This document shows, piece by piece, positions 27,924 to 37,609 of a stretch of 64,000 nucleotides of DNA. Position numbers and translations under genes: made by a program. Each line of letters opens with the position of its first letter. The stretch's first letter is position 1. The notes beneath the pieces were generated by a model that was not told the DNA's origin, searched no databases, and worked only from the letters and a program-made list of their open reading frames with translations. The stretch spans positions 1,923,001-1,987,000 of the forward strand of contig NC_021237.1 of assembly GCF_000397205.1 (NCBI RefSeq), given 5' to 3'. This DNA comes from Pseudomonas protegens CHA0. Its GTDB lineage: Bacteria; Pseudomonadota; Gammaproteobacteria; Pseudomonadales; Pseudomonadaceae.

Positions 27924-29237
27924 ATGAAAGTGTTGAAAGGCCAGGACATCCTGGCACTCGGCTTTATGACTTTTGCCCTGTTCGTCGGGGCCGGCAACAT
28001 CATTTTCCCGCCTATCGTCGGCCTGCAGTCCGGACCCCATGTCTGGATGGCGGCGCTGGGCTTCCTGATCACCGCGGTCGGTCTGCCGGTGATCACCGTG
28101 GTTGCCCTGGCCAAGGTCGGCGGCGCCATGGACGCGCTGAGCACGCCTATCGGCAAGCTGGCCGGTGGCCTGCTGGCAGCGGTCTGCTACCTGGCGGTAG
28201 GCCCTCTGTTCGCCACGCCACGTACCGCTACCGTGTCCTTTGAAGTGGGCCTGGCGCCGTTGACCGGCGAAAGCCCGCTGGCCCTGTTCCTCTACAGTTC
28301 GGTGTACTTCCTGCTGGTGTTCTTCATCTCCCTGTACCCGGGCCGGCTGCTGGACACCGTCGGACGCTTCCTGGCGCCGCTGAAGATCATCGCCCTGGCT
28401 GTGCTGGGCATTGCGGCCTTTGCCTTGCCCGCCGGCGACATCGGCACCGCCACTCCCGAGTACGTTGCAGCACCGTTCTCCCAGGGCTTCATCAATGGTT
28501 ACCTGACCATGGATACCCTGGGCGCGCTGGTGTTCGGCATCGTCATCGTCAATGCCATCCGTTCCCGCGGGGTCGAGTCGCCTCGGCTCATTACCCGTTA
28601 TGCCGTGATCGCCGGCCTGATCGCCGGGGTCGGCCTGGCGCTGGTCTACGTCAGCCTGTTCCGCCTGGGCTCGGGCAGCCATGAAGTGGCCGCCGGTGCT
28701 AGCAACGGCGCCGCGGTATTGCACGCCTATGTGCAGCACACCTTCGGTTCCCTGGGCAGCGGTTTCCTCGCGGTGCTGATCTCCCTGGCCTGCCTGGTGA
28801 CCGCCGTGGGCCTGACCTGCGCCTGCGCCGAGTACTTCAGCCGTGTCCTGCCGCTGTCCTACAAGACGCTGGTGGTGATCCTCGCGGCGTTCTCGCTGCT
28901 GGTATCGAACCTGGGCCTGACCAAGCTGATCGCGTTCTCGATCCCGGTGCTGACCGCGATTTACCCGCCGTGCATCGCCCTGGTGGCCCTGAGCTTCTGC
29001 AAGGACTTCTGGCAGGACCAGCGCCGTATCGTCGGCCCGGTGATGCTGGTGTCCTTCGTGTTCGGCCTGATCGATGCCCTCAAGGGCGCGGGCCTGGCCG
29101 GCTGGATGCCAACCCAGCTGTCGCACTTGCCGCTGAGCGAGCAGGGCCTGGCGTGGCTGGTGCCGTCGGTGATCGTGCTGGTGGTGGCAGTGATCTGCGA
29201 TCGCCTGCTGGGCAAGCGCAGCGAAGCCCTGGCCTGA
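27924..29237 (+). CDS. brnQ: branched-chain amino acid transport carrier (BrnQ/BraB family)
   Basis: A 437-residue, roughly 12-helix cation-coupled carrier for Leu, Ile and Val. The family signature near the N-terminus is [17 protein letters not shown], followed by [17 protein letters not shown] and [11 protein letters not shown]. The P. aeruginosa orthologue in this position, next to sucD, is called BraB as I remember. It is monocistronic, with its own structured leader upstream and a strong bidirectional terminator downstream. Confidence 0.93.
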   Translation: MKVLKGQDILALGFMTFALFVGAGNIIFPPIVGLQSGPHVWMAALGFLITAVGLPVITVVALAKVGGAMDALSTPIGKLAGGLLAAVCYLAVGPLFATPRTATVSFEVGLAPLTGESPLALFLYSSVYFLLVFFISLYPGRLLDTVGRFLAPLKIIALAVLGIAAFALPAGDIGTATPEYVAAPFSQGFINGYLTMDTLGALVFGIVIVNAIRSRGVESPRLITRYAVIAGLIAGVGLALVYVSLFRLGSGSHEVAAGASNGAAVLHAYVQHTFGSLGSGFLAVLISLACLVTAVGLTCACAEYFSRVLPLSYKTLVVILAAFSLLVSNLGLTKLIAFSIPVLTAIYPPCIALVALSFCKDFWQDQRRIVGPVMLVSFVFGLIDALKGAGLAGWMPTQLSHLPLSEQGLAWLVPSVIVLVVAVICDRLLGKRSEALA

Positions 29238-29285
29238 CCTGAAGTTGATGGCCCGGGGTCGCCACAAGCGGCCCCCGAGCCCCCT

Positions 29286-29323
29286 AAAAAATGCCCCGCA
29301 TCGATGGATGCGGGGCATTTTTT
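29286..29323. terminator. strong intrinsic terminator after brnQ
   Basis: A perfect 12-bp stem ATGCCCCGCATC/GATGCGGGGCAT (29291-29302/29307-29318) with a GATG loop, an A-run before and a T-run after. The symmetric flanks would allow it to work in both directions. Confidence 0.93.
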
Positions 29324-29413
29324 ATGGGCGTACAGCGGTGTCTTTTTCCCCTGCGGGGCGTCGAAGCAGTGCCCTTTGCTTTTGTCTTCTGCCAACGCCT
29401 TACAGGAATTTGC

Positions 29414-30151
29414 ATGTCGTTCGTTCAAGCCAACCTGATCCACCTACTGGCCGCCCTGTGGTTCGTCGTCTGCTGGGGTGGCTATACCCGCTACGCCAGT
29501 TGGAAGGGAAGGGACACCGCGTGCCTGGCCAGCGTCCTGCACCTGTATCGCGAGGACTGGATGCGCCGCATGCTGCTGCGGGACAACCGCATCGCCGATG
29601 CCAGCGTGATCGGCAACCTGGAGCGCAATGCCTCGTTCTTCGCCTCCAGTACCCTGATCATCCTGGCGGGCATTCTCACCGTGCTGGGCGCCTCGGAGCG
29701 TGCAGTGTCGCTGTTGGCGGACATTCCGATGGTCCAGCAGGCGTCCCAGGGCATGTCGGAAATCAAGCTGCTGTGCCTGGCGCTGGTGTTCGTCTATGCC
29801 TTCTTTACCTTCAGCTGGTGCATGCGCCAGTACAACTTCGCCGCAGTGCTGGTGGGGTCGGCGCCAATGATCGGCGAGCGTCATGTTTCCGAGCAGGAGC
29901 GCAAGGCTTTTGCATCGCGAGCGGCTCGGGTAATTTCCATGGCGGCTAACCAGTTCAACTTCGGATTGCGTTCCTATTACTTCGGCATGACCATGCTGGC
30001 CTGGTTCGTCAGCCCCTGGTTATTCATGCTGATGAGCGCGGGTGTGGTGTTTGTCCTGTATCGGCGGGAGTTCCACTCCGATGTACTTGAAGTCATGGTC
30101 TATACACCGACAGAACAACCTGTGGTCGATAGCCCCAAAGATGCAGCCTGA
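29414..30151 (+). CDS. DUF599 family membrane protein
   Basis: A 245-residue integral membrane protein of the DUF599 family, whose function is not established. Hydrophobic segments lie near residues 7-25, 73-93, 116-135 and 195-220. The conserved block RNASFFASSTLIILAG and the later ANQFNFGLRSYYFGM are typical. The ATG at 29414 has AGGAA upstream. The next gene, a small lipoprotein, starts 43 bp later and may be co-transcribed. Confidence 0.8.
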   Translation: MSFVQANLIHLLAALWFVVCWGGYTRYASWKGRDTACLASVLHLYREDWMRRMLLRDNRIADASVIGNLERNASFFASSTLIILAGILTVLGASERAVSLLADIPMVQQASQGMSEIKLLCLALVFVYAFFTFSWCMRQYNFAAVLVGSAPMIGERHVSEQERKAFASRAARVISMAANQFNFGLRSYYFGMTMLAWFVSPWLFMLMSAGVVFVLYRREFHSDVLEVMVYTPTEQPVVDSPKDAA

Positions 30152-30194
30152 GCGTTGATGGCTGATCGATTGAACGGTTGAAAGGAGTTGGCCA

Positions 30195-30668
30195 ATGAGC
30201 AGTTCGCGTGCCCTGAAGTACCTGTGCCTGGGGTTCTTCCTGTTGTCGGGCTGCAGGGCGCAAACCCTGTATCTGAATGGCGAAGCCCGGGGCAGGGTGG
30301 TAGATGCATTGAGCGGCGTGCCGATCGCCGGGGCCAAGGGCGCCTTGTGTGGCGCACAGTTCCTGACGGCCGATGACGGGAGCTTCAAGGTCGAAGCGGC
30401 AACTGACTGGGAATGGGTCATGTTGCTGGCCGGGCGTTCGCCGCAGGACATCCCGCACCCTTGCTTCATGAGTATCGCGGCAGCGGATTACCAGTCCCGC
30501 CAATGGCTGGCGCCTTTTACCGCCCACTACGACTTTCCCATCAGGTTGCTGCCCATTTCCAGCCCCTTGCACTATGCACTGGAGTCCCCGGGCAATGAGT
30601 CGGTGCCAATGCAGCCGTTGCAGGCAGAGCCCCGCCAGGACGAATTGTTCCTGGGGGCAGGCGGCTGA
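30195..30668 (+). CDS. small lipoprotein with a carboxypeptidase-regulatory-like fold
   Basis: A 157-residue predicted lipoprotein: the signal YLCLGFFLLSGC gives a lipobox LSGC with the lipidated Cys at about residue 20. The mature part begins with GEARGRVVDALSGVPIAGAKGALCG followed by FLTADDGSFKVEAA, a pattern like the beta-sandwich domains found in carboxypeptidase D and TonB receptor N-termini. The ATG at 30195 follows AAAGGAG. Function unknown; probably envelope-associated. Confidence 0.7.
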   Translation: MSSSRALKYLCLGFFLLSGCRAQTLYLNGEARGRVVDALSGVPIAGAKGALCGAQFLTADDGSFKVEAATDWEWVMLLAGRSPQDIPHPCFMSIAAADYQSRQWLAPFTAHYDFPIRLLPISSPLHYALESPGNESVPMQPLQAEPRQDELFLGAGG

Positions 30669-30736
30669 TCTTCAACGCTTAGTTGCTTGCCCGGCAACTA
30701 AGCACTGTTGTATTGAGCGACTGTTTTACGAGCAAG

Positions 30737-30765
30737 AAAAAGCCCGCACTTGGCGGGCTTTGTTC
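30737..30765. terminator. bidirectional terminator between convergent lipoprotein genes
   Basis: AAAGCCCGC/GCGGGCTTT (30739-30747/30753-30761) with a 5-nt loop, an A-run on the left and a T-rich stretch on the right. It sits between the plus-strand lipoprotein (ends 30668) and the minus-strand lipoprotein (ends 30786) and serves both. Confidence 0.85.
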
Positions 30766-30785
30766 TTTGTTGCGCTAAAACCGAC

Positions 30786-31037
30786 TTAGTTGGTTTTAGG
30801 AGCTGCTTCCTTGGCGCTTTCTTCAGCAGCAGCCTTGTTGGATTCAGCCTGATCTTTGGCTGCTTCGGCGTTTTCTTTTGCCGCGTCGTTCACTTTATCC
30901 TGAGCTTCGTTCATTTTCTGTTGGGCTTGCTCAGCATGTTGATTGGCATCTTGAGCTTTGTCCTCGGATTTTTTGTCGCAGGCAGCCAGACCGAGGGAAG
31001 CGGTCAGCATCAGGGCAATAGCTAAAGTCTTACGCAT
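30786..31037 (-). CDS. small Ala/Glu/Lys-rich coiled-coil lipoprotein
   Basis: An 83-residue predicted lipoprotein. The signal RKTLAIALMLTASLGLAAC has a lipobox LAAC with Cys20, followed by DKK. The mature 63 residues are almost only Ala, Glu, Lys, Gln, Asp and Asn, with heptad-like spacing, predicting one long amphipathic helix. It resembles abundant small envelope lipoproteins or LEA-like proteins. The ATG at 31037 has GGAG upstream. A short hairpin, CTAAAACC/GGTTTTAG, spans its stop codon. Confidence 0.75.
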   Translation of the reverse strand: MRKTLAIALMLTASLGLAACDKKSEDKAQDANQHAEQAQQKMNEAQDKVNDAAKENAEAAKDQAESNKAAAEESAKEAAPKTN

Positions 31038-31195
31038 GGGGTGTTTCTCCTTAGTGAAGATATCTACTGGCCTTTCGATCATGGCCTTGTGATTTAAGTT
31101 CCTTGAGACTCACAGATATATTAAGTAGTCATTTCATGGAACTTTTGCCTGCTTCATTCAACGCACATTCCCGACAATAAAAAGAGATAAATCCC

Positions 31196-31672
31196 ATGGC
31201 GCAAAACCCTATTTCTGAGCGTGCGGCGCGCTTTCTTTCCGCCTTGCGCCACTGCCAGGTGCTGGGCATCCGGGTACATAGCGCCTCTGAAGAGGGCCTG
31301 ACCCTGACCTTGCCCTACAGTCCGCAGATTGTCGGCGACCCGCAAACCGGGATCATTCACGGCGGTGCCCTGACCACGCTGATGGACAGCGCCTGTGGCA
31401 TGGCCACGCTTTGCGTGCTGCCGGAGTTCGAAGTGTGTCCGACCCTGGACCTGCGCATAGACTATATGCATCCGGCGGTCCCTCATCATGACGTGCACGG
31501 CTTTGCCCAGTGTTACCGGGTCACCACCGATGTGATCTTTACCCGCGGCTTTGCCTATCAGGATGATCCCGAGCGTCCCGTGGCTCATGTAGTCGGCACT
31601 TTCATGCGCATGGGCCGGGGGCTCAAGGGCAGCCGCGGGCTGGCCAGCTCAATCAAGGGGGAGCGGGCATGA
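31196..31672 (+). CDS. PaaI-type hotdog-fold thioesterase, first of a pair
   Basis: A 158-residue hotdog-fold protein of the PaaI/acyl-CoA thioesterase group, expected to hydrolyse an acyl-CoA or aryl-CoA. The active-site helix is IIHGGALTTLMDSACGMA, with the HGG oxyanion loop and an Asp as probable general base. The substrate cannot be read. It overlaps the next hotdog gene by 4 bp (ATGA), suggesting the two proteins are made together and may hetero-oligomerise. Confidence 0.82.
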   Translation: MAQNPISERAARFLSALRHCQVLGIRVHSASEEGLTLTLPYSPQIVGDPQTGIIHGGALTTLMDSACGMATLCVLPEFEVCPTLDLRIDYMHPAVPHHDVHGFAQCYRVTTDVIFTRGFAYQDDPERPVAHVVGTFMRMGRGLKGSRGLASSIKGERA

Positions 31673-32121
31673 GCACGGACCTTCGAGCACTCCTGGAGCA
31701 GGCTCGCCAGCAGGGCGATTACACCGCGTTGCTGGAGCAGATCCCCTACGCGAAGCTGATTGGCATCGAGTGCACGCAACTGGGAGATGAACTGCTGTTT
31801 CGCCTGCCGGCCAACAAGGACAATATCGGCAACCCTCTGCTTCCAGCCCTGCACGGTGGAGTGATCGCCGGTTTCATGGAACTGGCGGCCGCCTTGCATT
31901 TGCTGATTCTCACCGGCTCGCCCGGGGTGCCGAAAATCATCGACTTTTCCCTCGACTACCTGCGCGCCGGGCAGTTTCGCGACACCTTTGCCCGCTGCCA
32001 GGTATGCCGGCAGGGCAGAAGGGTGGCCAATGTCGCCATCACCGCCTGGCAGAGCACTGCCGAGGAGTCGATTGCCACCGCTCGCGCACATTTCAAGATC
32101 GAAGAGAGCACCGGCCCTTGA
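31669..32121 (+). CDS. PaaI-type hotdog-fold thioesterase, second of a pair
   Basis: A 150-residue hotdog-fold protein related to the preceding one. The active-site helix ALHGGVIAGFMELAAALHL uses Glu at the position where the partner has Asp. The N-terminal helix (DLRALLEQARQQGDYTALLEQIPYAKLIGIE) precedes the fold. Coupled to the first gene by ATGA overlap; htpG starts 90 bp downstream. The different base residue suggests the pair do not share exactly the same substrate. Confidence 0.82.
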   Translation: MSTDLRALLEQARQQGDYTALLEQIPYAKLIGIECTQLGDELLFRLPANKDNIGNPLLPALHGGVIAGFMELAAALHLLILTGSPGVPKIIDFSLDYLRAGQFRDTFARCQVCRQGRRVANVAITAWQSTAEESIATARAHFKIEESTGP

Positions 32122-32211
32122 AATCCAGCGAGCGACCCCCACTTTCATGTCATCCCGCCGCCCTCCGCTCCCGGAACGCGGCCAATGCCATCTGATTGGA
32201 GTTTGATGACC

Positions 32212-34116
32212 ATGAGTGTGGAAACTCAAAAGGAAACCCTGGGCTTCCAGACCGAGGTGAAGCAACTGCTGCACCTCATGATCCATTCGCTGTATTCCAA
32301 CAAGGAAATCTTCCTTCGCGAATTGATCTCGAACGCCTCTGACGCCGTCGACAAATTGCGCTTCGAAGCCCTGTCCAAGCCCGAGTTGCTGGAAGGTGGC
32401 GCCGAACTGAAAATCCGTGTGAGCTTCGATAAGGACGCGAAAACCGTCACCCTCGAAGACAACGGTATTGGCATGAGCCGAGAAGATGTGATCACCCACC
32501 TGGGGACCATCGCCAAATCCGGCACCGCCGATTTCATGAAGAACCTCACTGGCGACCAGAAGAAGGATTCGCACCTGATCGGTCAGTTCGGTGTTGGCTT
32601 CTACTCCGCCTTTATCGTGGCCGACCAGGTTGAAGTGTTCAGCCGCCGTGCCGGCCTGCCTGCCAGCGAAGGCGTGCACTGGTCTTCCAAGGGCGAGGGC
32701 GAGTTCGAAGTTGCGACCATCGACAAGGCCGAGCGCGGCACCCGCATCGTCCTGCACCTGAAATCCGGTGAAGACGAGTTCGCCGATGGCTGGCGCCTGC
32801 GCAACATCATCAAGAAGTACTCCGACCACATCGCGCTGCCGATCGAGCTGCCCAAAGAAGCCGCTGCCGCTGAAGGCGAAGAGAAACCTGCGCTGGAGTG
32901 GGAAACCGTCAACCGCGCCAGCGCGCTGTGGACTCGTCCGCGTACCGAGATCAAGGACGAGGAATACCAGGAGTTCTACAAGCACATCGCCCATGACTTC
33001 GAAAACCCGCTGAGCTGGAGCCACAACAAGGTCGAAGGCAAGCTGGAGTACAGCTCGCTGCTCTACGTACCGGCTCGCGCGCCGTTCGACCTGTACCAGC
33101 GTGAAGCGCCCAAGGGCCTCAAGCTCTACGTGCAGCGCGTGTTCGTCATGGATCAGGCCGAGTCGTTCCTGCCGCTGTACCTGCGTTTCATCAAGGGCGT
33201 GGTGGACTCCAACGACCTGTCGCTGAACGTCTCGCGGGAAATCCTGCAGAAAGACCCGATCATCGACTCGATGAAGTCGGCGCTGACCAAGCGTGTCCTC
33301 GACATGCTGGAGAAACTGGCGAAGAACGAACCCGAGCAATACAAGGGCTTCTGGAAGAACTTCGGCCAGGTGATGAAGGAAGGCCCGGCCGAGGACTTCG
33401 CCAACAAGGAGAAGATCGCCGGCCTGCTGCGCTTCGCCTCCACCCAGGGCGACGACGGCGAGCAGAATGTCTCCTTGGCCGACTACCTGGCTCGCGCCAA
33501 GGAAGGCCAGGACAAGATCTACTTCCTCACCGGCGAATCCTACGCCCAGGTGAAGAACAGCCCGCACCTGGAAGTCTTCCGCAAGAAAGGCATCGAAGTG
33601 CTGCTGCTCACCGACCGTATCGACGAGTGGCTGATGAGCTACCTCAACGAGTTCGACGGCAAGAGCTTTGTCGACGTGGCGCGCGGCGACCTGGACCTGG
33701 GCAACCTCGACTCCGAAGAGGACAAGAAGGCTGCCGAGGAAGTCGCCAAGACCAAGGAAGGCCTGGTTGAGCGGATCAAGACCGCCCTGGGCGAGAGCGT
33801 CAGCGAAGTGCGGGTTTCCCACCGCCTGACCGACTCGCCGGCGATCCTGGCCATTGGCGAGCAGGACCTGGGGCTGCAAATGCGCCAGATCCTTGAAGCC
33901 AGCGGGCAGAAGGTTCCGGATTCCAAGCCGATCTTCGAGTTCAACCCGACTCACCCGCTGATCGAGAAACTCGACGGCGAGCAGAGCGAAGAGCGCTTTG
34001 GCGACCTGTCGCACATCCTCTTCGATCAGGCGGCCCTGGCGGCCGGTGACAGCTTGAAGGACCCGGCGGCCTATGTGCGCCGACTGAACAAGCTGCTGGT
34101 GGAGCTGTCGGTTTAA
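32212..34116 (+). CDS. htpG: Hsp90-family chaperone HtpG
   Basis: A 634-residue bacterial Hsp90. The GHKL ATPase domain shows [38 protein letters not shown] and [17 protein letters not shown]. The middle domain has [26 protein letters not shown] with LNVSREILQ. The C-terminal dimerisation domain follows. I chose ATG 32212 (MSVETQKE), matching the conserved start; an in-frame ATG at 32206 (MTMSVE) is closer to the TGGAG box and cannot be excluded. No sigma32-type promoter was confidently identified. A TTCG-loop terminator follows. Confidence 0.96.
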   Translation: MSVETQKETLGFQTEVKQLLHLMIHSLYSNKEIFLRELISNASDAVDKLRFEALSKPELLEGGAELKIRVSFDKDAKTVTLEDNGIGMSREDVITHLGTIAKSGTADFMKNLTGDQKKDSHLIGQFGVGFYSAFIVADQVEVFSRRAGLPASEGVHWSSKGEGEFEVATIDKAERGTRIVLHLKSGEDEFADGWRLRNIIKKYSDHIALPIELPKEAAAAEGEEKPALEWETVNRASALWTRPRTEIKDEEYQEFYKHIAHDFENPLSWSHNKVEGKLEYSSLLYVPARAPFDLYQREAPKGLKLYVQRVFVMDQAESFLPLYLRFIKGVVDSNDLSLNVSREILQKDPIIDSMKSALTKRVLDMLEKLAKNEPEQYKGFWKNFGQVMKEGPAEDFANKEKIAGLLRFASTQGDDGEQNVSLADYLARAKEGQDKIYFLTGESYAQVKNSPHLEVFRKKGIEVLLLTDRIDEWLMSYLNEFDGKSFVDVARGDLDLGNLDSEEDKKAAEEVAKTKEGLVERIKTALGESVSEVRVSHRLTDSPAILAIGEQDLGLQMRQILEASGQKVPDSKPIFEFNPTHPLIEKLDGEQSEERFGDLSHILFDQAALAAGDSLKDPAAYVRRLNKLLVELSV

Positions 34117-34128
34117 CCACGTTGCAAG

Positions 34129-34155
34129 AAAAACCCGCTTCGGCGGGTTTTTTCA
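34129..34155 (+). terminator. intrinsic terminator of htpG
   Basis: AAACCCGC/GCGGGTTT (34131-34138/34143-34150) closed by a UUCG tetraloop with a T-run after and A-run before, 14 bp beyond the htpG stop. Confidence 0.9.
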
Positions 34156-34187
34156 TTCTGGTGTCCCCCTACTGGAGAAGCTGAGTC

Positions 34188-34916
34188 ATGAGTCAAATCA
34201 CAGTGCGTTCCGTGGTCTATCAGATCGATGGCCAGCCCTATGAAGGCCGCCTGGCCTTCGATGCCGCCCATAAAGCTGCGCGTCCGGGGTTGCTGATGGC
34301 GCCGAACTGGATGGGTGTCAGCGCCGGAGCGGAGAAGATCGCCGAGGCGGTGGCGGCCAAGGGTTATGTGGTGCTGATCGCCGATCTGTATGGCCAGTCG
34401 CTGCGCCCCGGCGATGCGAGCCAGGCCGGTGCCGCGATGATGCCGCTCAAGGATGATCGGGCGTTGCTGCGCAAGCGCATGCAGGCGGCCTTTGCGGCCT
34501 TGCAGAGCCAGGGCGAAGCCGCGGTGGACACCTCCAGGCTGGCCACCTTCGGCTTCTGCTTTGGCGGCTGCTGCGCCCTGGAACTGGCCCGCAGTGGCGC
34601 GCCGGTGAAGGCGGCGGTGTCGTTCCACGGCACCCTGGACACCCCCAACCCTGCCGATGCCAACAACATCAAGGGCTCGGTACTGGTACTGCACGGCGCG
34701 GCGGACCCGTTCGTGGCCAAGGAGCAACTGCCGGCCTTCGAAGCGGAAATGGACGCCGCGGGAGTGGACTGGCAACTGGTCAGCTACGGTGGCGCGGTGC
34801 ATTCCTTCACCGACACCCACGCCAACCTGCCGGGCAAGATGATGTACGACGCCAAGACCTCGGCCCGGGCCTTCGCCACCATGCATTACCTGCTGGACGA
34901 AGTCTTTAGCGGCTGA
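34188..34916 (+). CDS. dienelactone hydrolase family protein
   Basis: A 242-residue alpha/beta hydrolase of the dienelactone hydrolase family. The nucleophile is a Cys in TFGFCFGGCCALELA, as in the classical enzyme, with candidate Asp in HGAADPFVAKE and His in GGAVHSFTDTHA. It lies alone, not within an aromatic-degradation cluster, so a general carboxyl-ester role is more likely than dienelactone cleavage. The ATG at 34188 follows GGAGAAG. Confidence 0.85.
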   Translation: MSQITVRSVVYQIDGQPYEGRLAFDAAHKAARPGLLMAPNWMGVSAGAEKIAEAVAAKGYVVLIADLYGQSLRPGDASQAGAAMMPLKDDRALLRKRMQAAFAALQSQGEAAVDTSRLATFGFCFGGCCALELARSGAPVKAAVSFHGTLDTPNPADANNIKGSVLVLHGAADPFVAKEQLPAFEAEMDAAGVDWQLVSYGGAVHSFTDTHANLPGKMMYDAKTSARAFATMHYLLDEVFSG

Positions 34917-34934
34917 CCCACCGACCCTGATCCC

Positions 34935-35016
34935 GTAGGAGCTGGCTTGCCAGCGAAGGCGTCAGTGAGAGCAACGCCAGATTCACGGGCCTGTTCGCCG
35001 GCAAACCGGTCCCTAC
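34935..35016. repeat. inverted pair of REP sequences
   Basis: The left unit GTAGGAGCTGGCTTGCCAGC begins at 34935 and an inverted, diverged partner (CTGTTCGCCGGCAAACC then GGTCCCTAC) ends at 35016, separated by about 35 bp. This head-to-head arrangement is the typical Pseudomonas REP doublet, found here between the convergent dienelactone hydrolase and pirin genes. Confidence 0.85.
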
Positions 35017-35019
35017 CGA

Positions 35020-35892
35020 TCAGTGGCGGGCGGGTGGCAATTCGATGCGCTCGCTTTCTCCCGGCACCTGCGGCCAGTCCCCGGCGGCCCAGCGTCTGCG
35101 AGCTTCATCGATCAACAGTGGATCGCTGGCGACGAAGTTCCAGTTGATCCGCCGCGGGCCGTCCAGGGCGGCGCCGCCGATCAGCACCGCATGGCAATCG
35201 CTCTCGGCGAACAGCGTGGCGTTCTCCCCCTCTGGCAATACCACCAGCGAGTGCACGGGTAATGGCTCGCCGTCCAGTTGTGCCTCGCCCTCCAGTACAT
35301 ACAGCGCACGCTGTTGATGCTCGGTGGGAATCAGCAGGCTGGTGGCGGTCTGCAGCCGCAGCTCGGCATACAGGGTGGGGGAGAGCACCGGCACCGGCGA
35401 CTGCAGGCAGAAACCGCTGCCGGCAATCATCCGAATGCTCACCCCCAGGTTGTCGCTCACCGGCAGGCTGTTGGCCGGGTGATGGCTGTAGTGCCCCGGG
35501 CCCTGCTCCTGTTCTTTGGGCGAGGCCAGCCAGACCTGCAGGCCGTGCATGGCAAACCCCTGGGCCTGCAAGAGTGCTGGCGTGCGCTCGACATGGGCGA
35601 TGGCGCTGCCGGCGGTCATCCAGCTGACGTCCCCGGCGCCCACGATCTGGTCGGAGCCCAGGCTGTCCTTGTGCTGGATCTGCCCGGCGAACAGGTAGGT
35701 CAGGGTGGAGAGGCCGATATGCGGATGCTGGCGGATATTCATGCCTTTGCCCGGCGGGTAGCGGGTTTCCAGCATGTGGTCGAAGAACACGAAAGGCCCG
35801 ACACTGCGGCACTGGGCCGAAGGCAGGGGGCGCAGGATGGGTTGGCCTTCAACGTCCTCGGCACGGGGACGGATCACGAGGGGGGAGTTCAT
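35020..35892 (-). CDS. pirin family protein
   Basis: A 290-residue bicupin of the pirin family. The N-terminal metal-binding cupin shows RQHPHIGLSTLTYLFAG and AHVERTPALL, containing the usual His/His/Glu ligands. Bacterial pirins include quercetin 2,3-dioxygenase-like enzymes and regulators of pyruvate dehydrogenase; which applies here is unknown. I chose the ATG at 35892 (MNSPLVIRPRAEDVEG). The OsmC-like gene lies 62 bp upstream on the same strand and could be co-transcribed. Confidence 0.85.
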   Translation of the reverse strand: MNSPLVIRPRAEDVEGQPILRPLPSAQCRSVGPFVFFDHMLETRYPPGKGMNIRQHPHIGLSTLTYLFAGQIQHKDSLGSDQIVGAGDVSWMTAGSAIAHVERTPALLQAQGFAMHGLQVWLASPKEQEQGPGHYSHHPANSLPVSDNLGVSIRMIAGSGFCLQSPVPVLSPTLYAELRLQTATSLLIPTEHQQRALYVLEGEAQLDGEPLPVHSLVVLPEGENATLFAESDCHAVLIGGAALDGPRRINWNFVASDPLLIDEARRRWAAGDWPQVPGESERIELPPARH

Positions 35893-35954
35893 GGCGGATT
35901 CCAGGCTGATCGGGTTATGCCCGGGAGCATAACCCGCTTGTGCCAGCCTTGCCG

Positions 35955-36371
35955 CTACTGGCTGAAGGCACCTTCGGAGAGGTGGGTCTCGATGCTGACT
36001 TCGCTGGTGGTCATCAGCTTGTGGATCGGGCAACGGTCGGCCACCCGGTGCAGCTCATCACGCTGGGCGTCGGTGAGCACGCCCTTGAGGGTCAGTTTCA
36101 CATGCAGGGCGTACTTGCCTTTCTGCTCTTCGCTGTTGTCGTGCTTGATCTCCACGGTGACCCCGGTCAGCGGGATGTTCTTCTTCTGCGCGTAGAGCTT
36201 GAGGGTCAGGGCCTTGCAGGCGCCCAGGGCGGCATCGAAGTAGTCATGGGGCTCGGGGGCGGTGCCTTCGCCCCCGGCGGACTTGGGCAGGTCGGTGAAC
36301 AACTGGTGGTCGTCGACCTGGATGCTGTGGCGGAAACCTTCGCTGGACTCGGTATTGACGGTGATGGTCAT
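35955..36371 (-). CDS. OsmC/YhfA-family protein
   Basis: A 138-residue OsmC-superfamily protein, a small dimeric fold that reduces organic hydroperoxides in OsmC and Ohr. The two conserved Cys are visible in ALGACKALTLKLYAQK and VADRCPIHKLM. The YhfA-like branch is favoured by the PHDYFDAALGACKALT segment. The ATG at 36371 begins MTITVNTESSEG. Possible operon with pirin downstream. Confidence 0.85.
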   Translation of the reverse strand: MTITVNTESSEGFRHSIQVDDHQLFTDLPKSAGGEGTAPEPHDYFDAALGACKALTLKLYAQKKNIPLTGVTVEIKHDNSEEQKGKYALHVKLTLKGVLTDAQRDELHRVADRCPIHKLMTTSEVSIETHLSEGAFSQ

Positions 36372-36517
36372 GGCAAACCTCAGGCAGTGATGAATAAGGA
36401 TCAGGCTGTAAGGGTGCTGAAGTTATAGAGCATATCGAAGCGCGGGCGTTCCCCTTTTTCTGAACCTGCGGCTCGGCGTCGCGGTCTATCCTGCTTCGAT
36501 CCATGGGAGGCGGCCCG

Positions 36518-37537
36518 GTGCACTGGAACCCTGTTCAAGCAGGCTGTTTGTGGGCGCTGCTGGTGCTGCCGCTGGCGTTGGCCCAGGCGCGTGACTATGT
36601 GTACAGCGACGCGCACCTGCATTACGTGGACTTCTTCCAGGAAACCGCGGGCATGGAAGCCTTGCTCAAGGCCATGGATGACAACCGCATCGAGCAGGTG
36701 ATGATTGCGGGGATTCCGGTGGCCAAGAAATGGCACGAGGATGAGCCCAAGCGCCCGCGCTACTACGCCGGGGACGATGCCGCGGCCTACTGGTACAGCG
36801 CCACCGACGTGCTGGTGGCCGCCGCGGTGAAAAAGCTGCCGGCCGAGCAGCGCCGGCGCTTTCATCCGTTCCTTTCGGGGTTCAACCCCAACGACAAGAA
36901 TTCCGCGGCGCATATCCAGCGCATGCTCGATCTCGACCCGGGGCTGTGGCAGGGCATCGGCGAGGTCTTCACCCGGCACGACGATCTCACCGCGCTGACC
37001 GCCGGCGACACGCCGCGGGCCAATAACGAGGCGATGACCAAGGTCTATCACCTGGCGGCCGAGAACGACCTGCCGGTCATGCTGCACTCCAACATCACCT
37101 CCAAGCGCGAGCGCAATCCGCTGTACCTGGCGGAAATCGAAGAGCCGCTGCGCAATCACCCCCATACGCGTTTTATCTGGGCCCATGCCGGCACCAGTGC
37201 CGAGATCCATCGTCACCAGACCCGGCTGGAGTTCCTGCTGCCGACCCTGACGCGGCTGCTGGAGAGCTACCCCAACCTCTACATCGACCTGTCCTGGAGC
37301 CTGCTCACGCCCTATCTGCTGGATAAGCAGGGCAACCCCGACCCGGCCTGGCTGCAGCTGGTGGAGCGCTTCCCGGAGCGCTTCATGCTGGGTTCGGACG
37401 TGGTCGGGCGCTTCAACAAGCTGGGGAGCGAGCTGCGGGGGTTCGATGGCTTTCTTGACGCCTTGCCGCAGGAGGTGGCACGCAAGGTGGCCCATGACAA
37501 TTTCCTCGCCATCCTTCCCGCCAACCATCGTCCCTAG
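36518..37537 (+). CDS. exported amidohydrolase-2-like metal-dependent hydrolase
   Basis: A 339-residue TIM-barrel hydrolase with a signal peptide (AGCLWALLVLPLALAQA). Metal-site motifs are YSDAHLHYVDFF (HxH), VMLHSNITSK, IWAHAGTSAEIHRHQ and FMLGSDVVGR (the final Asp). These fit the amidohydrolase superfamily, decarboxylase/hydrolase-type group 2. I chose the GTG at 36518 because GGGAGG sits exactly 7 bp before it; an ATG at 36503 overlaps that box and would add five residues. Substrate unknown. Export is unusual for this group. Confidence 0.75.
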   Translation: MHWNPVQAGCLWALLVLPLALAQARDYVYSDAHLHYVDFFQETAGMEALLKAMDDNRIEQVMIAGIPVAKKWHEDEPKRPRYYAGDDAAAYWYSATDVLVAAAVKKLPAEQRRRFHPFLSGFNPNDKNSAAHIQRMLDLDPGLWQGIGEVFTRHDDLTALTAGDTPRANNEAMTKVYHLAAENDLPVMLHSNITSKRERNPLYLAEIEEPLRNHPHTRFIWAHAGTSAEIHRHQTRLEFLLPTLTRLLESYPNLYIDLSWSLLTPYLLDKQGNPDPAWLQLVERFPERFMLGSDVVGRFNKLGSELRGFDGFLDALPQEVARKVAHDNFLAILPANHRP

Positions 37538-37609
37538 CAGGCGCCAGACTGTCATCAGCCTGTCATGCCTGCTTCATAAGCTCGCGCCATCTCAATCAAG
37601 GAGCGCGAT

